A DNA stretch of 64,000 bases from an uncultured bacterium (GTDB lineage Bacteria; Bacteroidota; Ignavibacteria; Kapaibacteriales; UBA4661). The stretch spans positions 62,001 to 126,000 of the forward strand of contig CALCNX010000029.1 in the NCBI GenBank assembly GCA_937899715.1, in the 5' to 3' direction. This document shows, one piece after another, positions 1 through 8,461 of the stretch. How positions within the stretch are numbered: the stretch's first letter is position 1; each line of letters opens with the position of its first letter. The translations under genes and the position numbers were made by a program. The notes under the pieces were generated by a model. The model did not search any database and had not been told where the DNA came from. It worked only from the letters and a program-made list of their open reading frames with translations.

Positions 1-1377
1 GAGGAGACAACGACTGATTTTCTGGGATATTATCTCCGTTCCGGGCATACGGCAGCATATCAAACCATCGTAACGCAAAACGGTGGTAAAGTGGTGAATT
101 TGCAAGCAGACAGCAGTTTTTTTGTGCTGTGGGTTCCGCAGAATTATTCAACGCTGAAAGACAAGCGCGTTCTTGTCTCCGTCCACGGCACGGCGGGAAC
201 GGGCTATGTGGCAACTCGTGATGAGTTGGCAAACGCTCAAGCCAATAACTATGCACTTGTCGGTATTCAATGGGTACTCTTCGACGCACAAAACCGCGAG
301 ACATATTTCCCTGAAGACAAAGTGTATAAAGTTATTGATGCTGCGCTCAAACATATGAAATCTAAATATGGAGCAGAGGTCAACAAATCTGCGTATCGCG
401 GGTTTTCGCGGGGCGGGCTGATTAGTTATGAAGTAACGCAGATTGACCGTACAAAAGGAACGAACTACTTTGCGCTTACGCTCTCACTTTCCGGCGGGCA
501 GTCCGCCAGCCTCACTCCGGGTAAATTCGACCGCACCGTGTTTATGGATAAACTGGAACGAGGTCAGTACGGAGCCAACCCATTCTTGGGAGCGAGTTTC
601 TTTCTGTATTGCGGCTTAAAAGATGAGACATGGGGTACGCTTCAGGGCGATTATATGCGCTATACCGACTCCACGATGCGTAAATATGGCGCAAATGTTT
701 CACGGCTTCTGATTGATCCCGACGGCAAACACGAGGGCTACCAAACAAATGCGGGTGCACAAGCATCCGGTATTTCCTTCTTCTTGGCACTGACGACTAC
801 ACCCATTCCACCCGTACTTGCGCAGCCCGCCGACAAAGCAATAAATCTGCCTGTACAAGCGACCGTATTGCAATGGAGTACTACGGCAAGCGCGGCGGTG
901 TTCGACGTACAAGTCGCATCGGATGCCGCTTTCACGCGAACTGTTCTGCGTGATTCGTTGCTTGGCGGCTCCGTAACAAGCCGTACAGCCACTAACCTTG
1001 CAGCAGGAAGCACATATTACTGGCGCGTCCGCACAAAAAACAATATTGGCTCAAGTGCGTGGTCAGATACGCGCAGTTTCACTACACAAGCAATGACGGG
1101 TATCATGGAAATAGGTGAGCCGATATCTCTGTTTATTTCTCCGAATCCTGTCTCAGAACAAATGGTCGTAAAGTTTTCGCTTACCCGAACGGAGCGTGTT
1201 CGTCTTATGCTCTGCGATGTTCTTGGTCGAGAGACAATGCAAATCCTTGACGCTGAATTGAGCGCAGGTAAGCACACAGCCTCAGTGAATACAGCAAACC
1301 TCTCTCAAGGTTCTTATTTTCTGCGCTTATATGCGCCATCATTATTCCAAACTAAATCTGTTCAGGTGATTCGATGA
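1..1377 (+). CDS. Secreted alpha/beta hydrolase with FN3 and T9SS sorting domain (5' end outside window)
   Basis: The reading frame is open from base 1, so the gene enters from the left and at least 458 residues are visible. The first part is an alpha/beta-hydrolase fold: an oxyanion-type HGTAG stretch is followed by the nucleophile elbow GFSRGG (Gly-x-Ser-x-Gly). Next comes a fibronectin type III-like domain containing the YYWRVRT strand, then a type A T9SS sorting domain that starts ISPNP and ends QVIR. The family suggests an exported esterase or carbohydrate esterase; the substrate is unknown. The stop overlaps the ATG of the next, broken reading frame (ATGA). Confidence 0.8.
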   Translation, partial: EETTTDFLGYYLRSGHTAAYQTIVTQNGGKVVNLQADSSFFVLWVPQNYSTLKDKRVLVSVHGTAGTGYVATRDELANAQANNYALVGIQWVLFDAQNRETYFPEDKVYKVIDAALKHMKSKYGAEVNKSAYRGFSRGGLISYEVTQIDRTKGTNYFALTLSLSGGQSASLTPGKFDRTVFMDKLERGQYGANPFLGASFFLYCGLKDETWGTLQGDYMRYTDSTMRKYGANVSRLLIDPDGKHEGYQTNAGAQASGISFFLALTTTPIPPVLAQPADKAINLPVQATVLQWSTTASAAVFDVQVASDAAFTRTVLRDSLLGGSVTSRTATNLAAGSTYYWRVRTKNNIGSSAWSDTRSFTTQAMTGIMEIGEPISLFISPNPVSEQMVVKFSLTRTERVRLMLCDVLGRETMQILDAELSAGKHTASVNTANLSQGSYFLRLYAPSLFQTKSVQVIR

Positions 1378-1460
1378 AACCTGTTTTCGCAGCTATAATT
1401 ACTAACTTCTTGCTTTTTTGTGCCGCACCGCAGCGAAGCGATGCAGGACGCGGTTTCTGA
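1374..1460 (+). pseudogene. Signal-peptide stub of a lost exported gene
   Basis: An ATG overlaps the stop of the preceding gene exactly as in the intact genes of this array. It opens a 28-codon frame beginning MKPVFAAIITNFLL, a typical signal-peptide start, and then meets TGA. The rest of the gap up to 1568 shows no continuation. I read it as the 5' remnant of a deleted member of the coupled array; it could also be a short leader peptide. Confidence 0.45.
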
Positions 1461-1567
1461 AGCGCATGGAGACAAAGTATTAATAGTATTGTCTCCACAA
1501 AGTATAGGTTCAATCACGCAACAAAAATGGGTACTTTCACAATTTCTGGGAAGTTCGAGGAATATCT

Positions 1568-3400
1568 ATGAAAAAGTTTATTACCTTCTGTACCGCATCA
1601 CTCATTGCTTACGAAGCATTTGCACAAACACACACTATTCAAATTGGCACAGTGAATTCTACTGATGCCACAATTAAGCCTATCTTTGGTGTGATTGCCG
1701 GACCCGACCCACCAACGGGTACAGGTATTGGAGCAATTAACACCACAAAACAGCTTCAAGACATTGGTATTCTCAGCATTCGGAATAATGATTATTACGA
1801 CGACCGTTTGGATATGCCGCTGATTTTTAATTGCGGCGGCTCGACGTATCCTTCCTATTCGGGCTGTGATGCAAACGACGACAAAAACTACAATTGGACG
1901 GCTTCGGACAAGCAGTTTCAAAGCTACATAGACGGCGGTTTTGACTCATTTTTGCGCTTGGGCGGCGAATACAACAACGCCACACGAGAGTACGATTTTA
2001 CTGCACCCCGTAACGCCACCGAAGAAGCGAATTGGATTATTGCCGCACAAAAAATAGTGGGACGGTATAATTCATGGCAGGGGAAAACCGGCGTGCTAAA
2101 ATATGCCGATATTATTACCGAGTTTCCGGGCGGAAAGTTTTGGGACAGACCTAATTCCGCATTTTTTACCTTTTTTACACAAGCTGTCAAAGACATCAAG
2201 TCAGCCTTTCCTGCTGTGAAAATAGGTGGTCCCGGCATGGTAGGCGGCGTAACATTTTCACTGCTGAACGGCTCCGACACGACAGCGGCGGGACTACTCA
2301 AAGAATTGTACCGCCAAAAGGTTCGTCCTGACTGGTTCGGTTGGCATCTTTTCACTGATGACCCACAAGATTGGGCAGATGCTGCAAAACAATATCAGGA
2401 TTTAGTGGATGGTGCCGGTCGCTTTACATCTATGCCGTGGGCAGGAACAGGATTTTTTAGAGGCATGGAGGTTATAGTAGATGCCTACGGCATGGTGGAA
2501 AGTTATAAAGAGAACGCTTCCGGCAACCTCATTACACTCACCGCAACAGAAAAAGATCGGGTTTTCAATAGGAAAGAAAGCGGTGCTTTGGCAGCAGCAG
2601 CGTGGATAATTTTTCAGTATGCCAATATTGAACGAGCATACTTTTATCGTTGCGGCGACCCAAACTCTGATCCGGCTGCAAGCCCTGCCTCAAAGAGTGT
2701 TGGTGGTCAGGGATTGTTCTATGGTGACGGGAAGGCTACCTATAAACCAAAAGCACACGCTATACGCCTTTGCTCACGAATGTACAAAGAATTTCCCAAT
2801 CTCCTTTCTTTGGCGACACCGAGTGTGGGCGCTTCCGGCTCGAAACTTTGGGCATTGGCAGCACGGGCAAACGGTACGAATCCAAAACACGCTATTTTGC
2901 TGGCAAACTATCAAGGCTATCAAGGCTCGACAACCACTGTAGATTGGACTGCAACCATAGGCGGAAAGACGATTTCAAGTGCCGACTACATGGGTGAAAT
3001 TTTCCAAGTGGACGATTCGCAAGATGGGAAAACCGCAAAATCATGGGACGGGCGCACCATAAATATTCCTGCCGGAACGGTGCAATTACTTGTCCTCACG
3101 CCTAAGACAACGGATATTCGGGAACAGCAAGCCAATTTTTCTGCGTTTAGTATCACCCCCAACCCTGCACAAAACTTTGTTAGCATAAAATTTACACTGT
3201 TAAAGCCCGAGCGTATTTCGCTAAAACTCTTCAATGCTCTTGGTCAGGAAGTAGCGCAAATGTTTGATGAAACCTTATCCGCAGGAGAATATGAGCGGTC
3301 ATTGGACATTAGTTATTGGTCATTGTCGAGCGGTGCATATTTTTTACGTTTACAAACACCGACAATTTTTCAACAACAAACTGTGCAGGTGATACGATGA
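1568..3400 (+). CDS. Secreted GH39-like (alpha/beta)8 glycosidase homologue, T9SS-exported
   Basis: This 610-residue protein has a signal peptide ending AFAQ, a large TIM-barrel-like region and a type A sorting domain that starts ITPNPAQ and ends QVIR. The barrel aligns by eye with the protein encoded at 4782, including the FGVIAGPDPP start, the SFLRLGGEYNN strand and the KIGGPGM strand. Where that relative has the acid/base motif NEP, this one has ITEFPGG with Glu185; a Glu is retained but the Asn and the immediate Pro are lost. It may therefore act on another substrate or only bind glycan. Its stop overlaps the next ATG. Confidence 0.7.
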   Translation: MKKFITFCTASLIAYEAFAQTHTIQIGTVNSTDATIKPIFGVIAGPDPPTGTGIGAINTTKQLQDIGILSIRNNDYYDDRLDMPLIFNCGGSTYPSYSGCDANDDKNYNWTASDKQFQSYIDGGFDSFLRLGGEYNNATREYDFTAPRNATEEANWIIAAQKIVGRYNSWQGKTGVLKYADIITEFPGGKFWDRPNSAFFTFFTQAVKDIKSAFPAVKIGGPGMVGGVTFSLLNGSDTTAAGLLKELYRQKVRPDWFGWHLFTDDPQDWADAAKQYQDLVDGAGRFTSMPWAGTGFFRGMEVIVDAYGMVESYKENASGNLITLTATEKDRVFNRKESGALAAAAWIIFQYANIERAYFYRCGDPNSDPAASPASKSVGGQGLFYGDGKATYKPKAHAIRLCSRMYKEFPNLLSLATPSVGASGSKLWALAARANGTNPKHAILLANYQGYQGSTTTVDWTATIGGKTISSADYMGEIFQVDDSQDGKTAKSWDGRTINIPAGTVQLLVLTPKTTDIREQQANFSAFSITPNPAQNFVSIKFTLLKPERISLKLFNALGQEVAQMFDETLSAGEYERSLDISYWSLSSGAYFLRLQTPTIFQQQTVQVIR

Positions 3401-4785
3401 AAACCTTATCATATTTTCTGCTCATCGCATTGGGTATTTTGGGTGCTAGCCTTGCAGAAGCACAAGTTACCCTAACTCCGCTGAAAACCTACGAACTCAC
3501 GCCCAACGAGACGGATTCTATCGGCGCATTTTGCCGATTGATGTATCATCCTGCGAGGAAGCGATTTTACTCTGTCTATGCAGCACGCCCCGCAGGTTCT
3601 GCACTGCCTCCGGGGCAACTAACCAGTTTCGCGTGGCGGGAATTTGACTCCAATCTTGTGTTCACGGGGAGGAAAGGTACGCTGTCAGGGTTGGGCAATA
3701 TAGCCGGAGATTACGCCATTACGCAGATTGGGACAACATATTTTCATCTGACCTTTAGCGCCAGCAGTTACAAACTCAGTAAGTATAACGAGGATTTTAC
3801 TCTGCTTGGTAATGCTTCTATTCCGCTCGACACAAAGGATTCTAAAGCCGACCAGCTTATGAATTTTGCAAATAACCGTCTCGTTATCGGCTCTGTGTAC
3901 GAGCCTACTGCCACGACCACTCCCACACTGCGCACCCAGCAGGCATCGTGGACACCGCGTGTACACTTGTTTCAATACGATACCACACTCAAGCAAGTAG
4001 CAGAGCCGCTTTTGCTTGACCCGATTTATTATGCGTGGGGCGCAAGCGCACTTTTTGTGAATAACAAATACTATATCATCAGCAGCGATAGCCTTCCACG
4101 CCCCGCAAGTCTCTATGCCTTTGAGTACGATGTCAATTGGAAATACCTCAATCGCTATCTCCTCAGCAACGACGGGCAATGGAGTCAAGGGGTGCTCTGG
4201 GACGGGAAATATTATTATGTCGCCTATCATACAGGCGGTGAGCATCGTTCAGGAAATGTGATGATTGGAGTGTATGATGCAAATTGGAAAATTGTAACTT
4301 CCAAAGTTGTTACAAGCTACAATACCTACCCACCTCCGGCAGGCATCAACACTAATGCCAACCGCCCCTTTCTTACACGTGTCGGCAATACGCTCTATAT
4401 CTCTTACGATGCGGAGGTTTATACCTACACCAACGGACCGCCGTTTTATACCTTTACCAACTCGTGGCAATCTCGTGTAGCATCGTATCAAATTTCTACA
4501 TCAACAGGAGTTACGGAAGAAAAACATCGTGAAGCATTTTCTGTCTCGCCCAACCCCGCACAAGACCTCGTTACCGTACAATTCATACTACCAAAAGCGA
4601 AACGAGTTTCGCTGAAAATGTTTAACGCGCTTGGTCAGGAGGTGGCGCAAATCATTGATGCAGAAATGGGCGCGGGCGAGCATACCGTCGCCGTAAGCAC
4701 AGCAAATCTTCCTCTGGGTTCTTACTTCTTGCGCTTATATGCGCCATCATTTTCCCAAACTAAACCTGTTCAGGTGATTCGATGA
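3397..4785 (+). CDS. Secreted protein of unknown fold class (propeller-like), T9SS-exported
   Basis: The start at 3397 overlaps the previous stop (ATGA) and opens a good signal peptide (MKTLSYFLLIALGILGASL) with cleavage after AEAQ; an earlier in-frame start at 3316 would lie inside the previous gene. The 462-residue product has repeated Tyr/Trp-rich strands such as YHPARKRFYSVYA and WDGKYYYVAYHTGG, which suggests a beta-propeller, but I do not recognise the family. A type A sorting domain (SVSPNPAQ ... QVIR) ends the protein. Its last ~80 coding bases are nearly identical to those of the next gene. Confidence 0.65.
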   Translation: MKTLSYFLLIALGILGASLAEAQVTLTPLKTYELTPNETDSIGAFCRLMYHPARKRFYSVYAARPAGSALPPGQLTSFAWREFDSNLVFTGRKGTLSGLGNIAGDYAITQIGTTYFHLTFSASSYKLSKYNEDFTLLGNASIPLDTKDSKADQLMNFANNRLVIGSVYEPTATTTPTLRTQQASWTPRVHLFQYDTTLKQVAEPLLLDPIYYAWGASALFVNNKYYIISSDSLPRPASLYAFEYDVNWKYLNRYLLSNDGQWSQGVLWDGKYYYVAYHTGGEHRSGNVMIGVYDANWKIVTSKVVTSYNTYPPPAGINTNANRPFLTRVGNTLYISYDAEVYTYTNGPPFYTFTNSWQSRVASYQISTSTGVTEEKHREAFSVSPNPAQDLVTVQFILPKAKRVSLKMFNALGQEVAQIIDAEMGAGEHTVAVSTANLPLGSYFLRLYAPSFSQTKPVQVIR

Positions 4786-6584
4786 AACGCCTTCTTATGA
4801 TATTTGCACTATGTAGCATTGGTGCGACTTATACGCTCTTCGCGCAAACAACGAAAACCTTTGAGGTGGATTTTGCGGTTACGCAAGAGCGCATTAAGGA
4901 TTTAGGCGGGGTAAATGCCGGACCGGATGTGCTTCCTCCCAGAGGCAGCATATCCATTCCGACCGCCGCCATTCAGGGCTACAAAGAAGGCGGTGTGACG
5001 GCAATTCGGACGCATGATATGATTGGTTCTCAATACTTCGATTACACCAAAAACTTTTGGACAGTACAAGGCTCCAATGTTAGTGTGAATGCGGCATTTG
5101 ACCCAACGCTGGAATCAAGTTATGTGTGGTCGTCGTTCGACGGCAAGATTGACAGCATTGTGAATTTTGGTTTTACGCCGTATATGCGCTTGGGTGTGAA
5201 CTTTGCCGCGACGTTTCCCTATCCGCCCAATGACCCCGACAGACAAGGATTCACGCGCTTTGCGGAGATTTGTAAGCGGACTGTTATGCACTACAATCAA
5301 GGCTGGGCAGGCGGAAAACGGCTTGGTATCAAGTATTGGGAAATCTGGAACGAGCCGGACAGTCCCGGTTTTTGGAAGGATTCAGCCACAGCAAAGGGAA
5401 TCGGTGATTCTGCCGCTTTTGTGCGAATGTATAAAACCGTCAGCGATTCGCTCAAACGCTTGGATGCAACGCTGAAGGTCGGCGGCGCGGGCATTTTGTC
5501 GGGAACTATTCTGAGCAAACGAGGCTGGGAGCGGTATTTTATCACCGCTTGCCGCGACAGCAAAGCAACGCTGGACTTTCTCTCGTGGCACCTTTACGGT
5601 GCACTCAATCCGTATGCCGTCGCTGTTTATGGCGATTATGTGCGCGGCTTGCTGGATGCGGCGGGCTTTGCAAGCGCAGAGAACCACATTTCCGAGACGA
5701 ATATTCGCCTCGGCGAAGACGATGCGCGATTGCCCGCGCAATCACAGCTTATCAACCGTCCCAAGCATACCGCATATTTGGCTTCGCAGTTAATTTCCGC
5801 ACAGATGGGCAAGATAGATAAATTTTTCGTCTATCGCGGAACATCGCTTATGAACCTTTTTGGCAGTGATACATTGAGCGGTAAAGCAAATTATACTTTG
5901 TCGGGGCGCGGCTTCAAGGCATTTACGGAACTGACACGTTTTGCGCCGCAGCGCATCAAAGCAGACGGCTCGGAGGTAATTACGACCGAAGCCTCTGCCA
6001 CAAAAGATACGACCAATATCATGGTCTTGGCTGGGCGCTCCGATGACCGCAGCCGCGCTTACATTCTCGTTTCCAATTACAATAGCCGTTATACCGCCAT
6101 TGAGGTAAATATCAAAAATCTTTCGTGGCAAGCAAATGGCAAGCTCGTTCTGACGCGAACCACGATGAACGCAGCAGGAACATTCACCGATGCAACCGAG
6201 ACCTTGCAAGTCGCATCCACACTGCGTTTGCCGATAGCAAATTTTACCGCACCCGCGCTCGCGCTTTTTCGATTGGAATATCAAGCAGCAACGGGCGTTT
6301 CAGAAAAGGATGAAAAAGAAACAACAAAAGAAGACTTGACAATCTCGCCAAATCCCTCATCCAATCAAGTAATGGTGCACTTTCGTCTCACCAAGACTGA
6401 ACGTGTGCGCCTTGCGCTCTACGATGTTCTGGGTCAGGAAGTAGCGCAAATTCTTGATACCGATTTGAATGTCGGCGAGCATACCGTCGCCGTAAGCACA
6501 GCAAATCTTCCTCTGGGTTCTTACTTCTTGCGCTTATATGCGTCATCATTTTCCCAAACTAAATCCCTACAGGTGTTGCGATGA
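4782..6584 (+). CDS. Secreted GH39-like glycoside hydrolase, T9SS-exported
   Basis: This 600-residue protein has a signal peptide ending LFAQ, an (alpha/beta)8 catalytic region and a C-terminal sorting domain (ISPNPSS ... QVLR). The acid/base signature YWEIWNEPDS puts the proton donor at Glu191, and HISETNIR gives a candidate nucleophile at Glu305; both are spaced as in clan GH-A enzymes such as GH39. A beta-sandwich-like stretch follows the barrel, as is common in GH39. A likely role is hydrolysis of beta-xylosides or uronate-containing polysaccharide at the cell surface; the substrate is inferred only at class level. It is coupled to both neighbours by ATGA overlaps. Confidence 0.8.
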   Translation: MKRLLMIFALCSIGATYTLFAQTTKTFEVDFAVTQERIKDLGGVNAGPDVLPPRGSISIPTAAIQGYKEGGVTAIRTHDMIGSQYFDYTKNFWTVQGSNVSVNAAFDPTLESSYVWSSFDGKIDSIVNFGFTPYMRLGVNFAATFPYPPNDPDRQGFTRFAEICKRTVMHYNQGWAGGKRLGIKYWEIWNEPDSPGFWKDSATAKGIGDSAAFVRMYKTVSDSLKRLDATLKVGGAGILSGTILSKRGWERYFITACRDSKATLDFLSWHLYGALNPYAVAVYGDYVRGLLDAAGFASAENHISETNIRLGEDDARLPAQSQLINRPKHTAYLASQLISAQMGKIDKFFVYRGTSLMNLFGSDTLSGKANYTLSGRGFKAFTELTRFAPQRIKADGSEVITTEASATKDTTNIMVLAGRSDDRSRAYILVSNYNSRYTAIEVNIKNLSWQANGKLVLTRTTMNAAGTFTDATETLQVASTLRLPIANFTAPALALFRLEYQAATGVSEKDEKETTKEDLTISPNPSSNQVMVHFRLTKTERVRLALYDVLGQEVAQILDTDLNVGEHTVAVSTANLPLGSYFLRLYASSFSQTKSLQVLR

Positions 6585-8461
6585 AATCACTTTCTACGTT
6601 TCTTTTTGTTTTCTGCACTGTTTGTATTTTCGTGTGCAACCTCCACGCTCAAATGATAACCGACACCACGCTCGGCAATACCGAAACAGCTGCCAAAGCC
6701 GCCGCATGGGTGCGTAATCTTTCGCTATCGACGGGTACAGGCGGCATCGGCGCACTATCGGGCTTTTCGGCTCAAGCACTTATTTCGGATTCCTCACGGC
6801 AGTATGCCGATAAAAACGGTATGGTTGCCTATTACACAAGCTCATTTTTCACACAGGATTTGCGGAACCTCAGGAGTAAAGTGCTTCAGCGTTTGGTGTT
6901 TATGCGTAAAATCGGTGTGCTTGCCGCACGAGATCCCGCCTTGTTTTCATGGGGAGTGCTTGAGCCTGTGAAAGGATCGTACAATTTCACGCTTCTGGAT
7001 TCGCTCATCAAAATTGCGGGCGAATATGGCGTTCCCTTCGTGGGAACAGTCGTGCCATTCAGCGATTGGGCGAGTTCGTGTAACACCGATAAAACGGGCA
7101 CGTGCGGCAATCTCTTCGGTTCGGTAGCTGGTGCGGATTACTTCTTTATCAATCAAAGCAAGATTGGTCCCGTCTGCGATACAGCCGCTTTTTATAGTTT
7201 TGTTCAGCGTTTGGTGGAACGCTACGACGGCGACGGTATTGACGATATGCCCTCGCTCAAAACGCCCATTACCTATTGGGAATTTTCCAACGAGCCGGAC
7301 GGACCCTGTGGCGGCTACGGTGACGACAAGCCATTTATGACGGGCGTAACACCCAAATCTGTCCCCTCCGCTTACAGCCGCGATCACAGTATCATGTTTC
7401 GAGCTATGAAAAATGCTTGCCCGACCTGCCAGCTTGCCAATGGCGGTTCGCTGGAATCCTTCGACGTTCCTTTTTGGAATAGCGTCATGGACACGCTTGC
7501 ACCGAACAAACGACTTCTGGAGATTGCCAATATTCATGTGAACATTGGGAAAAACGCAAGTCCGGCACAGTGGGATTGGGGAACAGACTTTTACCGCTAT
7601 GTCAATATTTTTCAGGCCAATATCAAAAAGCAGCGCGTCCAGATACCGATGTGGATGACCGAATGGGGCTTTTATTCCGGTGCACCGACCCGAACGAGCA
7701 TGAACGGAACCGTCATAACACTTCCGAACCGCACCGAAGAAGAGCAAGCCGCACTACACGTGAAGTTCTATGCGTGGGGAAAAGCGAATAATCTGACGAC
7801 ATTTTTCTATGACTTGCAAGGTGCGGCAGGTTCCGGCTTGGGCAGTGCGGGCTTGGTGGAAAGCGGTGGAATGGGCGGAAATAAAGCCCGTTTGCTCTAT
7901 CATTCTCTTCGATTATACGAGTACAAATTCCGCACGGCGGACTCAGCGCAGCAAATCACATTTTCCACAAGCGGCAATCTCTCGCTTCCGCAAGGACACA
8001 TTCGTATTTTTAAGCGCGGTGCGGCAAGTGACGTTCTTTGGGGTCTGACCGCGCTTCCGGCAGGAATCGCCGGACGTAAAGTTCGAACCGACCTCTACGG
8101 CAACATCGACACGCTGGATGCCGCACAAATACAATTCCCGCTTGGCTCGAACCCCGTTATTTTGGAAAATGTGCAGGCAATGAGCGCTGTGTGGGAAGCG
8201 AGTACACCGGAATCAATTCGTATCGCCCCCAATCCCGCGTCACAGCTTCTTCGCGTAGAGGGTTATTGCAGAGTACCTTCATTGTTGACCATCGTACTCT
8301 TCAATCTTCTGGGGCAAGAAATTGTGAGGCTTCCGGCAGAGCAGACAACGGGCGAATTTTCACGGCAGCTTGACCTGTCGAATCTTCCACAGGGAGCATA
8401 TTTCCTGCGCATACAAACACCAACATCATCTCACACTCAGCCCATTCAGGTACGCAGATGA
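6581..8461 (+). CDS. Secreted clan GH-A glycoside hydrolase, T9SS-exported
   Basis: This 626-residue protein has a signal peptide (cleavage near LHAQ), a TIM-barrel glycosidase domain and a sorting domain (IAPNPAS ... QVRR). YWEFSNEPDG places the acid/base at Glu238 and WMTEWGFYSG the nucleophile at Glu361, the textbook GH-A pair on strands 4 and 7. FSWGVLEPVKGSYNF resembles the 'W..iEp..G.Y.f' strand of GH39/GH5-type enzymes. The exact GH family cannot be fixed by eye. The gene is translationally coupled on both sides. Confidence 0.8.
   Translation: MKSLSTFLFVFCTVCIFVCNLHAQMITDTTLGNTETAAKAAAWVRNLSLSTGTGGIGALSGFSAQALISDSSRQYADKNGMVAYYTSSFFTQDLRNLRSKVLQRLVFMRKIGVLAARDPALFSWGVLEPVKGSYNFTLLDSLIKIAGEYGVPFVGTVVPFSDWASSCNTDKTGTCGNLFGSVAGADYFFINQSKIGPVCDTAAFYSFVQRLVERYDGDGIDDMPSLKTPITYWEFSNEPDGPCGGYGDDKPFMTGVTPKSVPSAYSRDHSIMFRAMKNACPTCQLANGGSLESFDVPFWNSVMDTLAPNKRLLEIANIHVNIGKNASPAQWDWGTDFYRYVNIFQANIKKQRVQIPMWMTEWGFYSGAPTRTSMNGTVITLPNRTEEEQAALHVKFYAWGKANNLTTFFYDLQGAAGSGLGSAGLVESGGMGGNKARLLYHSLRLYEYKFRTADSAQQITFSTSGNLSLPQGHIRIFKRGAASDVLWGLTALPAGIAGRKVRTDLYGNIDTLDAAQIQFPLGSNPVILENVQAMSAVWEASTPESIRIAPNPASQLLRVEGYCRVPSLLTIVLFNLLGQEIVRLPAEQTTGEFSRQLDLSNLPQGAYFLRIQTPTSSHTQPIQVRR

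Noticed and set aside
1420..1665. Plus-strand frame of 81 codons overlapping the start of the gene at 1568
   Set aside because: No ribosome site, no signal peptide and it overlaps a well-supported exported protein in another frame.
6947..7747. Minus-strand open frame of 266 codons inside the glycosidase gene at 6581
   Set aside because: It is a shadow of the GC-biased third positions of the opposite strand; no recognisable domain and it would interrupt a coupled array.
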